Below are positions 11,161 to 23,790 of a stretch of DNA of 64,000 nucleotides, piece by piece (position 1 is the first letter of the stretch; every line of letters begins with the position of its first letter). The stretch comes from Opisthocomus hoazin (lineage: Eukaryota > Chordata > Aves > Opisthocomiformes > Opisthocomidae). Under the pieces are notes generated by a model, which worked only from the letters and a program-made list of their open reading frames with translations, searched no databases and was not told the origin of the DNA. The position numbers and the translations under genes were made by a program. The stretch covers positions 9,858,001 through 9,922,000 of the forward strand of contig NC_134440.1 in the NCBI RefSeq assembly GCF_030867145.1. The letters are read 5' to 3'.

Positions 11161-13689
11161 CCCCACCGCAGCGACCCCTGGGCCCTGGCAGCAGGGCCGA
11201 ACGCGGCGTTGGCAGCGGCAGCGGCTCAGCGCCGTGACCCCGATGACCTCCGTGGCATGGTGGGCTGCGCCCAGCAGCACCCCGATGCCGGGGGTCCCCC
11301 GGCCGCCCGTGTGCCGAGGGGAGCAGCGCCCAGGGGTGCGGGGAAGGGCAGAAACCACCCCAGGTGTGGCTGTGCTGGGGGGGAGGGTGGAGGAGCGAGG
11401 GAGCCTGGCAGCGGCTGCGGGGAGCGGAAAGTGGAAGTGGCTGGCGGCGGGTGGGGTGAGCGCGTCGGGGCTCTGCGCCCCGGCACCCGCCTGGCACCCC
11501 TGGCCCTGGGGGTTCAGCCACCGGGAGCCGCCGGGGCCTGGGGGGCACAGAAGCTGCCAGCGCTGGCGTTTGGGATCTGGGCGCGAGGGGGGGAATCACG
11601 GGGGAATTTTAACCGGTTGCCAAAGCAAACAGACGCGCGGGGAGGTAACGAGCTGCCTGCTCCCGCCACCGCCTCGCCACCCGCCGCAGCGGGGAGGCCG
11701 CGCTGCGCCCCGAGCCCCCGCTCGCTCTGCGTGGGTGACGGTGGGGACCGGGGTGCCGGACAACACCGGGGGCCACCGCCGCCGCGGCAGCAGGGGAGAA
11801 CGGCCATTGCCCAGCTGGCTCCGGCTCGACACCGGGGCCGGGCGTGGGGTTCAGTCTCTGGCACAGCCCTGGTGCCGGCTGCGCCGCAGCGGGAGCCCAG
11901 CGCCGGCCCCCCCAGCGCCCTTTGGCTGAGGCGTTCACTGCAGTGGGAAATGGTTTTGTTTCCAAGGGGGAGAAAACAGGGCTGGAATTTGCGAGAAGAA
12001 AGTTCGAAGGGAACGGCGAGGAATTATGGTGGTTTTCCAGAGCGAGCTTCCAGCCGTGCCGGTGCGCGGCGACGCGTCCCGAAGCCGCGCGAACCGGCGG
12101 CAGATGCAAAAGTAATATCGGGGGTCCCTGCCCTGCCCGGGAAAAGTTTAGCAACCCACGTAATCAATCGCCAGCCCGCGTCTGCAGCGAAACCAATTAC
12201 TGCAGACAAATTGGCGTGAAGCTCTGCCGTGCCAAGCTCCCCGGCCGCACAAAGGGCCGCGCTCCCCTTCCCCGCCACGGTTTTACGAGAGAGGAAAATT
12301 ACTCGGATGCCGAGCGTACTGTAAGTAACAAGGGCTTTGAAAACAGGCTCCTAATTAAAAATGATACCACTGCTCGTTTGTTTTTAAGCACCATTAAACT
12401 TTTTTTTCTCCTTCCCTGCTGCATTCAGATGTTGGGGTTGCTGGCTTGGGGTTTTTTTTTTTGTGAAAACTGGCTTCCCGTGCCGTGGGTCTGGTTCGGT
12501 TTGACTCCCCCCGCCCCCCTCCGGGGTCTGCTTCGAATTAGCGAAAGCCGAATCCAAGGAGCTGGAAAGGGATGTTATAGAATTTTCCATGTCCTTATTA
12601 TTTTTTTTTTTTAATATAGCGAGCAGCTCCGCTGAGCAGGGAGGAAAAAATGGCGGTGGTGGTTGTGGCGGTCATGCTGGCCGGGCGCGGGGCTCCGCGG
12701 GAGCGCGTTGCCCCGAGCGTTCAGCGCTGGGCGTCGAGCTGCACCGGCTTCTGGGAGGGCACCGGCGTGGCCGGCTGCCGTGGTTTGCCGGTGTCACCCC
12801 TGGCAGCGTCCCGGGGCGGTGGCGGGGGGTACCCAGCGCCGGCGTAGCGCCCGCGCCGCGCTGTCCTGGCCTTGCCCGGTGCCAGCCGGCCTGGGCGCGT
12901 GGAGCGGGCACCAAGGGACACTGTGCTGCCCGCCTGAGGCTCCCAGGGGCTGCGGTGGCACCCGGGGGACGCGTGGGTGCTGCCTGTCAGGGCGGGCACC
13001 GTGACGGTGCCCCGCGGCGCGGACGTCGCCCCGCAGGGATCGCCGCAGTGCTGCGTTTCGGCAGCACCGTGGCGTGTGGTGGGTGCCGTTTGGCCGTGTG
13101 GGGCGGAAGGGCATGGCGGGTGGGGGCTGTGGGGAGCCCTGGGGAGGGGGCACAGGGGGACGCGGCGTTTCGCCGTCCTGGCCTAGACCTCAATAAACAC
13201 AAAATTATTGCCGGGAGAGGGGCTGGGGGCGGCGTGGGGCAGGCTGCGGGGGGACGAGCCCATCGCTCTCGACACCTTCACCAGGCGAAGGCACCCGTGC
13301 CTCAGTTTCCCCAACCCACACCGTGCCAGGGAGGGGGCATACGGCAGCTGGTGCCCTGCCTGCTTGGCACCCGGGGGGCTCGCAGCAGGGCCCGGAGAGT
13401 TAACGCCGGCGTCGGCAGCCCTCGGCCGCCGGCACATGCTCTGCCCGGCCCTGAAACCCAGCCAGCTCCCGGCTCCGGCAACAACAGCGGCCATTGTGCG
13501 GCGGCCGCCCGGCGCGGGCACCCAGCTGCCGCCGCGGCGTGGGAGGGCGCAGCCGGCGGGCGACAAGTGGACTTTGTATCCCCGCTTCGGGCGGCTCCTT
13601 GGGGCTTTTTTTTTTTGTAGGAAGCACGGAAAACAGGGCGTTCGCTCCCGGTGTCTCGCCCAGCCGCTTCGCAGCGAGCGAGGGGAAAA

Positions 13690-13855
13690 AATATCTTTTT
13701 AAGGGAATTGCTTGGCAATTGCTTTTTTTTTTTCCCTTTTCTGTTTGTCTCCCCCCTCCTTTTTTTCCCTTTTTTTTTCCTCTTTTTTGCTTTTTTTTTT
13801 TCCTCTTTTTTGCCTTTTTTTTCCCTTTTTTTTCCTTTATTTTTGCTTCCCGAGT
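13690..13855 (+). repeat. T-rich low-complexity tract
   Basis: About 165 bp of T runs separated by CCC or CTC, with TTTTTTGC units. Simple sequence. Confidence 0.9.
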
Positions 13856-15467
13856 CTCTCCCCGCGGTGGCCGTTGAGGCATCCCCACAGAGGGGCTGTG
13901 TTTACCTAACTGGCACCTTGTTTGTCGCCGGGCCTGGCTTGCTCTGGTGGGTAAATACGTGGCGGGAGCCATGTGACCGCGCCGGCAAACATCCTCCTGC
14001 CGGCTGCCGGCGCTGGGGCCGTTGCTGCTCCGTCCTCAGCAGCTCCTGGCTCCCTCCCGCGGGAGCAGGGCCGGAGCCGCCCGCCCGCTGCTCCCCGTGA
14101 CCCACAGCTCTGGCGGTTTTGGGGTGAAGGAGGGGCTCTGCGTTCCCCACCCTGGGCTGCCTGCTGGGGCCGGGGGCAGGATCTGTCCTCTCTGTCCCAT
14201 TCCCATGGAGCCGCAGGGGAATCCCCTGTGTTGTGAGTGGGGAAACTGAGGCACGGCTCTGTGCGGGCTTTTAGCCACTGAAGGCAGCGGGAACAGATCA
14301 AACCCGCGGGTGGGGGTTTTCCTGCTGGACCCTGAATCTTTTTAAACCAACGTTTCTGTGCCTGTTGGGGTGGGGGCTGTCGCCGTGGCAGGGACGTGGG
14401 GCCTTGCGCCCCGCTCCCAGCTCGGTGCTCGGCCCCCAGGGCGTGGGGTGCTGCGCGGGCAGGCACCGCGACGGGAGCATCGTGGAGGCCGAGCGCTGGT
14501 GGGGAAGGCGCCCGGGCAGGGAAGCAAGCCGAGACGCGCGGCCACTCAGCGAAACGCCCGTGCTGGCGCTCCCCCCTGCCCGGGCATCCTGGCCGCGCGC
14601 CCGGAGCGGGACGGAGCGGGGAGGCGGCGTCACAGGCCGCGAGCCGAGCCGGATCGCCGCCCGGTGATGTCGTGGAACGTGGATTTTTGCATTCCCCTTC
14701 CTCTGGCCCGGCAGGAGCTCGGTGCATGCAGAGCCGAGGGCTCCTGCAGCCTCATCCTCCTCGCCGCGGGGCCGTCCCGCAGCCGAGTGTCCCCTCCGTC
14801 CCGACCCGGAGGTGTGAGCAGGGCGTCGGGGAGCGCGGCGCGACGCCCGGCTCCCACATGGTTCCTGTGGATGTGGGGTTGGGGTCAGATCTGCAGAGCC
14901 CTGGGTCGGACGCCGCCTGCCCCAGCCGCCTGCGTGGAGCGACCCTCGCTGTGGGGCCGGGTCTGCCCAGCCCGGCGTCCCCCGGCTCTGCCGGCACCGC
15001 GGCGCGGGGCTGTGCTGCGCGGCGCTGAGCTGGGGCTGCCGGCGAGCCCCGCACCGCTGCCCGCAGCACCCTGAGCCCAGACCCAGCCTCGGAACTGGGC
15101 AGGCTGTCTTGAAACCAGTCCGACTAGAACGACTGGGACGGCAACTGTGGTTTCTTTTCAGGAAAAAAAAGAGATCTTGAAAAAGAACTGAAACCGTTTT
15201 CATTTGGACAAAAATATTCCTAGACATTTTTCCACGTTTTGCCAGCGCGCAAGAGCATTTGCTTCTCATTTTTTGATGGAAACCCAGGGAAAGGCGATGG
15301 GACAGGATGTTTTCCCTGAGAAAAAAATAAAAAGGGGAAATTACTGCTGAAAATCCATTTTGGTAAAAACAAAGCAGCTTGGTGAAAGAAAACCCTTCCA
15401 GAACCGGGCCCGGCCTGTGCTGACACGGTTCCCCCAGCGCTCTCGTCCTGCGCGTGCCGGGGCCGTG

Positions 15468-15511
15468 GTGCCACACGTCACGGTGCCACACGTCACGGTG
15501 CCACACGTCGC
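15468..15511 (+). repeat. 15-bp repeat, three copies, each with CACGTC
   Basis: GTGCCACACGTCACG three times, the last copy diverged at its end. Each copy carries ACACGTCA. Confidence 0.85.
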
Positions 15512-17554
15512 GGGCTGGTGGGCGCTGGGGGAGCCCGCTCCCGCGGGACCCGCAGTGCCAGCGTGACGCCCGGCCCCGGCCTCTCCCCCCCGCCGCGACC
15601 CACCCGACGGCGGGCGCGGGGCGCAGCAAGGCGTCCCACCGCGTCCCCGCCGTGTCCCCGCCGCGTCCCCCGTGGCCCGCCTGCGTCTTGGAGAGGGGTG
15701 TGAAGCAAACACGAGGCGGCCTCAAACACCCGGTCCCATGGTGCTTTTTGGAATAGTGATAATTAAATTCAGACTTTTTTCCTTTCAAAATGCCCTGGAA
15801 AAATCCAATCACTTTGCAAATCAAAATAAGCATTTCCAATTAATCCGCTAACTGGAACCACATGGCTGTTCGGGAACGCGGCCGCACTCTGCCGAGACGC
15901 TATTTTTAAACCGGTGACGGCTCCGGCGATGTTCTGAGCGCGCTGCGGGCGGGCGCCGTGCGGCCGAGGCGGCCGGAGCTGCCCGGCACAGGCGCTGCTG
16001 GCCCGGGGCTCGGGGGCGCGTCGTCCCCGTCCCCGTCCCCGTCCCCGTCCCCACGGGTGTGAAGGCGCGGGCGGGTGACGGCTCTTGCCGACGGCTCCGG
16101 CGCCTGCAGGGACGCGGGTGGAGGGCTCCCGAGTTGCGCTCCCCACCTCCGACGTGGCAGCGGTGACCCCCCGCTCCTCCCCGCGGCCGAGGGGTCCCAG
16201 CGCCAGCACCCCCAAACACCGCCCCGGGGCTGAGGCAGGTGGGGGGGCGGGGGGGGACACGCACCGGGGCTGTGCCGGGGACCAGGGTGGGCAGGGTGGG
16301 AGCAACGCCGGCATCGCAGGGGGATGACAAGGACGTTAAAGCCCCCCCCCCCCCCCCAGACACCCTCCTGGTTTTACCGCCGAGGCCCTGCCAGCGGGCG
16401 AAAATTCCCAGCCCCACTTGCGCGGCCGACGGCGCCTGGCACTGCTCCCAGTCATGCCAGTGGGAGGAACTGGTGGCACTGCTGGGCCAGCTCCCCCCCA
16501 CCCCCCCCCACCCCGGGGGACGGGAGCCCCGAGGTGCCCCGTGGTGGGCGAGGGCTCCTGGCTCCTGCCCCCGGGTCCTCGCGTCCCCACCCTGGCGTTG
16601 CCAGGGCCCCTCCGCCGCGGTGCCGCCGCGGTGCCACCGGTGCCAGCTGCCGCCCGCCGAGCCGGGGGGGTTATTTTTAGCCCTGGCTGGGGATTTGGGT
16701 GCTAAGCAGCCGGCACCTCGCGAGCTGATTCGAGCGCTAAGCTGAAAAGCCGGGGACGTGGCCAAGGCAGGCGCGGATCTGGCCCCCACCTGCCCCCGGC
16801 TCTGGGAGAACTGGTGCCAAGCGCTGCCAGGGAGCGGCGCAGGGTGAGCGTGGGGTGCGGCGGGGGGGCAGCCCGGGGGCTCGGGGGGCATTGCCGCCGG
16901 GGGAGAGGGGTGCTGGACCCCTCCAGGCGCGGGGAGCGGCCGCCGTCAGCAGGGCGAGGTGGGAGCAGGAGCCGCGCGCCCCAGCCAACGTCAACGCAGC
17001 CGTCGCCGTTCCCAGGCTCCGTGCTCTGATGGGGTCCCCGGTGCCTGGGGGCTGCGCAAGCGGGTTGCCCCCACCCCCCGCCATCCTGCTCTTCCTCACA
17101 CGTGTGCTCCAGCACGAGTTTGTCCTCCTGGGCTGTTCTGGGAGCAGCCAGGACCCGCAGCGTCCCCTTTCCCTGGGGTCCGGTGCCGCAGTGGGGCTGG
17201 GGCTGGGCGTCGGGCACCGAGCCGGTACCCGGAGCTGGGGCACATGGGTCCACCCCGCTGCGGGGCCTGAAGCACCCACATCGCTGGTGAGAAATGAGGT
17301 GCTGAACTCCTCTGGGAGCTGTGGCAAAGGAGGGGCGATGGGGCCAGACACCGAGCGTGAGAGAGCCTGGACTCAGCTCAAGGTGCCCCAAACTTCGTGC
17401 TGTGCCCCCCAACCAGCTCCTCCCGACCAGCATCCTGGCCTCGCCGCCTTCATGCCTCGTCCCTCCATCCTGACCACCCCCCGTCCCCCATGGTGTCCCC
17501 ACTGGGGTCCCCAATGGCCAGGCTGCTGCTCAGGAAGGAGCCGTCCCATGGAGT

Positions 17555-18107
17555 CAGGGAATCACGGAATCATGAAGGTTGGGAAAGACCTCCAAGACCA
17601 TCAAGTCCAGCTGTCACCCCAGCACCCCCAGGCCTGCTGAACCATGTCCCCAAGTGCCACGTCCACACGGTGTTTGAACCCCTCCAGGGATGGGGACTCC
17701 CCCACTGCCCTGGGCAGCCTGGGCCAACGCCTGACCACTCTTGCAGGAAAGAAATTGTTCCTGATATCCCATCTAAACCTCCCCTGCTGCACCTTGAGGC
17801 CATTGCCTCTCGTCCTGTCGCCGGTTACCTGGGACAAGACCCCAGCCCCCCTCACTCCCCCGTCCTGGCAGGGAGCTGCAGAGAGCGAGAAGGTCTCCCC
17901 TCAGCCTCCTCTTCTCCAGCCTGAGCAGCCCCAGCTCCCTCAGCTGCTCCCCATCAGACTGGTTCTCCAGCCCCCTCCCCAGCCTCGCTGCCCTGCTCTG
18001 GACACGCTCCAGCCCCTCCATGTCCTGCTTGTGGTGAGGGGCCCAAAGCTGAGCACAGGACCCGAGGTGTGGCCTCACCAGTGCCCAGCACAGGGGGACG
18101 ATCCCTG
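17555..18107 (-). mobile_element. CR1 retrotransposon, 0.55 kb, minus strand
   Basis: Begins with the inverted 3' end (AATCACGGAATCATGAAGG, TTGGGAAAGACCTCCAAGA), continues through CCACACGGTGTTTGAACCC and ends in the region usual for truncated CR1 copies (GCCCAGCACAGGGGGACGAT). A different CR1 subfamily from the two copies nearer the promoter. No intact frame. Confidence 0.93.
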
Positions 18108-20379
18108 CGGACGCCCGGCGCAGTGGCCGGCTGGAGGTGGCCCATCAGCCATGGTGGGCGCGTGGTGGAGGGGACAACCTCCAGCCTGTCCCCGCCGCCA
18201 CCCCCCGCCGGCTCCGGGGTGCTGCCCGCTGCTCGCTAACGCCCCGCGGCCGCCCCGCCACGCCAGCTGGCTGCCCGCCCTGCCTGGCACCCGCTCCCCC
18301 CTGCTCCTGCCCACACACGCTGCCGACAGCGCCCGCCTCGCGCCCGGTGCCGAGGGGCCCAGCCAGACCCGTCTGCTGCCGCGTGGTGCCGGCAATGGCG
18401 GACACCGAGCCTGGCCCCGCACGGGAGCCGTTTGCTCTTACGCCGGTGACTGCTCTGTCGCCCAGAGCTGGGCTCGGGGCACCCAGCACCCTGCCGGGCA
18501 GCGCCGAGGCAGCCGGCACCGCTACCGGCAGCATCTCCGGGTGTGCCGGGGCCGGTGGGCGTTCGGCAGACGGGCGCGGAGGCGGCTTGCGGCACTGTCC
18601 CCGTGCCAAGCCGGCGGCTCCGGAGCGCTGCCGCTGCCGGCGGTGCGCGGCTGGAGCCCGCGGGTGCCGGGGGTGGTAGCGGGGTGCCGGCCATGCCCGG
18701 GGCTGCCGGAGCGGGGTTAGGGGTGTTTTTCGGGGAGGGAGGAGGCCGCCGCGCTCGGCTCCCGGCCCCACGGCGCAGGCTTTCCCAGCCGCTCGCCGTT
18801 CGTTTCTGAGCCTGTTGGGAGCTGGACTTTGTCAGTAAGGCGCCACGTAAAGCGCACTGCTGTCTCTTAGCAACCTTCACTGGTTTAAGAAGAATTTTGT
18901 TTGGTTTTTTTTTTTTTTGGAATATAGAAGAAACGCACCAGGAAATGGCTGCGCCAGCCGGGTTCATCCGGGAGCACCAGCTCTGCCGCGCGAGCTGCCG
19001 GCGCAGCACAATGGCTTGGCCCCGGCTCCCCGGCTCCCGGCCCCGGCGCCCGGCGAGCCGGCCCTGCGCCCAGTTACAAAGCGGGAACACGGGGAGCACT
19101 GGGAGGCTGCCGGGGGATGGGGGGGTCCCGATCCGGGGACGGGTGATGCTGGCGATGGGGAGGTCGCTGGCCATGCCAGGCTGCCCGGGATGGGCTGGGT
19201 CCGCCCGGGCAGGGTGCAGGGGGCTGGGGAGGGTGCGGAGGGGCCACGTCCCCGACGTGAGGGTGGGGGGGAGCCTTGGCCGTGCCCCACCGCGCTCGGC
19301 TCGGAGCCCTCCCTGTGCCCCCAGCCCTGTCCCCCGCACAGGAGCTGTCGGGGTGCCATGGCCAAGGGCACCGGGCCGGCGGTGGCAGAGGACCCAGGTC
19401 CCCCCACTCCTTCCCGAGCAGGACCAGAATGGATGTGGACAAGGCTCCCACCTGGGCTATACTGGGGTAACTGGGCCCCAGTCTGGCCCTCCCCGTGGTG
19501 CTGGAGCCAGTTAATGGCAAACGGGGTGGGGGAGCATTAACCGAAGCGGGCGAGGGGCGGGGGGGCCAAACGGGCGCAGGAGGTGAATCTGCAACCGCAG
19601 GAAGTCAGTTATTAATTCGAGGGCGACATTTGGCCCCTTGATTTCCTGCAATCGCGCCTTTACGTAACGGCGGGGGAGGGGTGGGCGATGCCATGGGGGG
19701 GGGGGTGCCAGATCCAGCACCCCCCACCCTGCACCCCTCAGCTTCACCCCAAGCCCCCCCATCTCAGCCCTGCGGGCAAGGGGTGTCCGGGTGGGAGCCG
19801 GCTGGCTCCATGTCGCACCGCGTGCCGGGGGGACGTGGGGGACCCCGCGCACGCCCTGTGCCTTCCCCACGGACCCTGCCCCCCCCCCCCCGCCTGACCC
19901 CCGTGGGGACACGGCCGGGACCGCGTGTCCTCGCCTCACCCCCGTGCCGGGGGCGGCCCCTGCGTGGTGCCGGCGTGCGAACACGCGCACGCGCCTCTGC
20001 GTGTGCGCTCACACGCACGCACAGACGTCGGCATTGCCGTCTCCCCCCCCAGCACACGCCGCGGGGGCACCGCCGTGGAACACGCGTGCACACGCGTGGT
20101 GCCGGGGCCCGTGGCAGCCCTTCGTGCTGGCTGGCGGGCAGCCGCGCCGCGGCGGGGCCCGAGGGGGCCCGGGCGGTAAATAAATAAAAGGGAATTAAAT
20201 CAATAGCGGCGGGTGGCGTGCACCGCGCGGGTACAGCGTGTCCCGGGCCGCGGCACGCGTTGGAGAGCTGGCACGGCCGCGGGGACACGGGCGCAGCGGG
20301 CACAGCCCCCCCGCGGCCCCCCCGCCTCGCCCCTGTTTGCCTCCCGGGGAATCATTAACCGGCAGCCGCGGGGGGGCCG
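18108..20379. other. Upstream DNA, no gene recognised
   Basis: C+G-rich. An A/T-richer patch at 18,800-18,930 includes TCTCTTAGCAAC. Another at 19,590-19,670 (CAGTTATTAATTCG, TTGATTTCCTGCAATC) looks like a possible conserved non-coding element. A small A-rich patch lies at 20,176-20,205. Confidence 0.6.
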
Positions 20380-20890
20380 CGCACGCGCGTGCGGGGGGCG
20401 GCGGCGGGGCTGGGTGTGGGTGTGGGGTGGTGTGGGCGGGTGGGGGCGTGAGCCCATCGCTCACACGCGTGTGTGGGTGTGTGCGTGGCGGGAGCACGTG
20501 CGAGCTGCGCACACGTGTGTGCGTGTTTGCATGTGCATGTTTGCGTGTTTGCGTGTGCGTGTTTGCGTGTGCGCATGTGCATGCTTGTATTTGCATGTGT
20601 GCGTGTGTGCGAATGCGTGCGCATCTGTGTGTGCGTTTGCATGTGTGTGCGTGTTTGCGTGTTTGCGTGTGTATGTGCATGTGCACGTGTGTGCATGTGC
20701 GTTTGTGTATGTGTGTCTGTTTGCATGTTTGCGTGTCTGCATGTGCGAGTGCATGTGTGTGTGCGTGTGTGTGCGTGTGTGTGCGTGTGTGTGTGCGTGT
20801 GTGTGCGTGTGTGCACGCGTGTGTGTGCGTGTTTCTGTGTGCGTGCTTGCGTGTGCGAGTGCACGCGCTTGTGGGTGTGCGCAGGTGTGC
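20380..20890 (+). repeat. Alternating TG/CG tract, 0.5 kb
   Basis: Nearly continuous alternating purine-pyrimidine sequence (TGTGTGCGTG, TGCATG, CGCGTG), best from 20,510 to 20,870. Such sequence is prone to left-handed Z-DNA. It gives long C-V-C-V and H-T-H-T pseudo-ORFs. Confidence 0.93.
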
Positions 20891-21186
20891 GCGCGCACGG
20901 GGGGGTGTGGGCTCGCGCGGGAGCGTTCACGTGTGTTTGCCGGGGGGGGGGGAGCACGCCAGCACACGCGTGTGCCTCTGTGTGCGGTGTGCGCATGCGT
21001 GGGCGCGTCGGGGCGGCAGGGGCCACCCCGCCGCGTGCCGGCAGAGCGGGGTCCCCGTGTCCCCCCTGCCCCCGCGTGCTCTCGGCCCCCCCCCCCCCCC
21101 GCACCCCCGCCGTGTCCCCGTCCCCCCCCGCGGGACGCAGCGCGCGGGGCGGGGCGGGGCGCGCCCGTGGCCGTGCGCGCGCTTCT

Positions 21187-21201
21187 GCTGCCCCCTAGCG
21201 G
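21187..21201 (-). promoter_or_regulatory. CTCF-type insulator motif
   Basis: Minus strand CCGCTAGGGGGCAGC matches the CTCF core CCASYAGRKGGCRSY at 14 of 15 positions. It lies about 7.4 kb upstream of the UNC13A promoter between the TG/CG tract and CpG-rich DNA. No better match was noticed elsewhere in the window, but I could not scan exhaustively. Confidence 0.65.
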
Positions 21202-23697
21202 CGCCCACGGAACCCGTCCCCCGTCCCCCGCGGGCCGGGCTGAGCCCGGGGGTCTCTGCGGGGAGGGGCCGGGACCCCTCGCTCTGCACCCCGAGGCGGG
21301 GGGGGGGGGGGGTCGGCCCGTGGGGGGGCCCCACGGCAGCAGCACGGCGGGGTCTGGGGTGAAAAATCCTGTTCTGGCGGAAACCCCGCGCCGCGCTGCC
21401 GTCTGGGGACCCCCCGCACCCCTCCCCCAGCTGCCCCCCGTCTCCCCGGCACGGGCCGTGGGTGGGTGCGGGGTCCCCGCGTGACACAGCGGCGCGGGGG
21501 CAGGGTGGGTGCCGCGGCGGGGCCGACACGCTGCCGTCCCGCCGGCACTGCCGCCACGCAGCACCGCGACGTGACGCCGTGGCCGGGCCTGGCCAGCGAC
21601 CCACGCCCGACGCCAGCGAGCGCGTTCGCGCCCTCGCTGCCGAGCGTCCCCGCGACGGGCGGCCTCCACGCCTGCTGACTCGGCGGTTTGCGCGCCAGCC
21701 TTGATGGATCGGCCCGCTGCGCCGCTGCGGCGGCTCGGCCGTAAATCGGCTGTGCCGAACCCGCGACACGCTCGCGTGCGGGCAGGGGCCGGCGTGGTCA
21801 ATGGGGCGTCGGCACAGATTCGGGCGCCGCGGTGCCGTGCTCGGGGACGTCGCGGCAGGAGACGCAGCGGAGGTATTTTTAGCCGCATAATTCATAGCCA
21901 CCTCCAGCCCGGGTAATTTTTTTTTCACCGCCGGTCAGTCCATCCTGCGGCCTTCGCCGGCTGCCGGGCGCTGGGAGCGGAGGCCGAGCCCGGGCGCGTC
22001 CCCCTGCACCAGCTCCCACCTTGGCTCCTGTTTCACACAGCGTAACCCAAAAGGCGCCCGGCCGGGGCGCGCCAGGCGGGGAGACCACCCCCCGTCCCGG
22101 GGGCTTGCGACGGGCTGGGGGCACGCAGCCGGGCAGGACGGGCGCAGCGGGGAGCTCGGGGCGCGTGCTGGCCACGGACGCGCTCCCGGGACGCTCCTGC
22201 CCCGCGCCTCCCACCCCCGGTGAACGCATCCCCGCTCAGCCCCGAGTCACCACGGCGGGGTTTTTCCGAGCGCTGCGGCTCCCGGGACGAGGACGTCGAG
22301 CCCCAGGGGCCGCCGGCACCTCCGGGTGAGCGGGGGCGGAACTTGGGTTCCCCAGATATTCTGGGGCTGCGAGCAGGCGGGTGACATGGCGGGCACGGGG
22401 GGGGCTGACGGGACCGGCCATCGGCGGGGTTCAGGGTCCCCTTCATGCTCGCTCACCTCCCCACGCGCCCGTGGCCCCCCCAGCCCCCCCAAACCCAGCG
22501 AGCGGCACCGGCTGCCCGTGCCAGAGCCGGCTGCACCGTGGGGCCACCCCAACACGCCCCGGCGCCCTGGGCCCCTGCCAGCCCCTCTTCCGGTCAGCCC
22601 CCGTGTCCCAGCGCGACCCGGCCCCCCACGCCGGGGCTGCGGGGGCCGCCTCAAAGGCCCAGTTCTCTGGCTCTGAAGCCCCGGCTCTGTTCGCGGTGCC
22701 GGCAGCGTGGGCACTCCCGAGTGAAGGGGCACCGTGTTCCCGCCGCGGCGCGGGGGGCAGCCGGGGGGGCCGAGGGTCGCTGCCCTCCACCTACAGCCCT
22801 TTGATGCTGGCCCAGCCTCTTGCCCTGGGAACCGCAGCCGCCCACGGCAGGGCTGCGCGGGGCAGGATCCGGTGTCCCGCTCGGTGCCCGACCCCGTGGA
22901 GCTGGCACGACGCCATCGCCGCACGGGGACGGGGACGCCCACGTGTCCCCGGGGTTTGGCGCTGCCCAAGCTGCCGCGGTGGCAGCGGCCGGTGCTTCCC
23001 GCGGGAATGCGCTCAGCCCGCCGGCTGCCCCGCCGTCCCATGGGAAAACTGGGGGTCCCTTGCAGAGGATGGCGGGAGCTGGGGAAAGGACGCCCAGGCG
23101 GGACCCCCAGCCCCCAGCGCAACCTGGTGCTGCTACGCTGAGGGGGGATTCCTCTCCTTCCCAACGCGGGCTGGGGGCTGTGCCCGGACCCGCCTGGAGT
23201 CCAGCTGACGGCCATCACCAGCCCCTGCCTTGCACCGGGGCGGGTGCTGGGGGACGGACAGACAGACGCACACCCAGGGCCTCCTGCCATCCCACGTCCA
23301 AGGGCTGGCGGGGGCTGGGAGAGGCTCCCATGCGGGCAGAGACCGTCAGGGCCAGGCAGGGAGACGCCGCTCCCCGCCGGCAGCGGGGTTTTCTCCAGAA
23401 GCCGCTCGTGGTGGGGCGAGGGCAGCTGGGCATGGCCCCAGCCCCGGCCGGGGCGCGGGGCAAGGCCAAGGTCAGCAGGAGAACACAGAAGGGCGAAGCC
23501 CCCACGCAGGGAAACCCCCCGACCGAGCAAACAGCGGTGGGCATCTTGCGCCCCATCCCTCCTCCCCCTCCGTCCCGGCCAGGGCGTAACGCCCGCGTTC
23601 TTGGCCCCAGGTCCCGTTTTGGCCCCGCGATTCGCCTCTCCCCTCCGAACCCAGCAGCCGAGACGCGGCCCTGGCTCCCCAGCCCGTCCCCACTCAC

Positions 23698-23790
23698 CAT
23701 CCACCACGTCCTCGCCCGCGCGTCGTAGCGCAGCTGCCACTTCACTGAGCCCTCGGCCGCCAGCGCAGCCACTGTGCCCGCTGCCTCCAT
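23698..23790 (-). CDS. Candidate first coding exon of an unidentified divergent gene
   Basis: On the minus strand an ATG in good context (GGC before, G after) opens 31 codons that end at ATG|GTGAGT, a strong donor, in phase 0. It begins M-E-A-A-G-T-V-A-A-L and ends V-K-W-Q-L-R-Y-D-A-R-A-R-T-W-W-M. Three Trp within 14 residues is unusual for chance translation of such C+G-rich DNA. I do not recognise the protein and found no second exon. In human the neighbour transcribed away from UNC13A at its 5' end is MAP1S, but this peptide does not resemble the MAP1S N-terminus as I remember it. Confidence 0.3.

Larger units (their letters stand above)
11161..17554. other. Upstream DNA, no gene recognised; several A/T-richer islands
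   Basis: C+G-rich with islands at 12,100-12,440 (homeodomain-like ATTA sites: ACGTAATCAATCG, CCAATTACTGCAG, CTAATTAAAAATGA), 12,540-12,620, 15,110-15,390 and 15,740-15,860. A T-rich low-complexity tract fills 13,690-13,855. Short arrays: GTGCCACACGTCACG x3 at 15,468-15,511 and CCCCGT x5 near 16,024-16,054. No protein domain recognised. Confidence 0.6.

Noticed and set aside
20461..21888. 475-codon minus-strand ORF rich in H-T-H-T
   Set aside because: Translation of the alternating TG/CG tract plus CpG DNA; simple repeat artefact.
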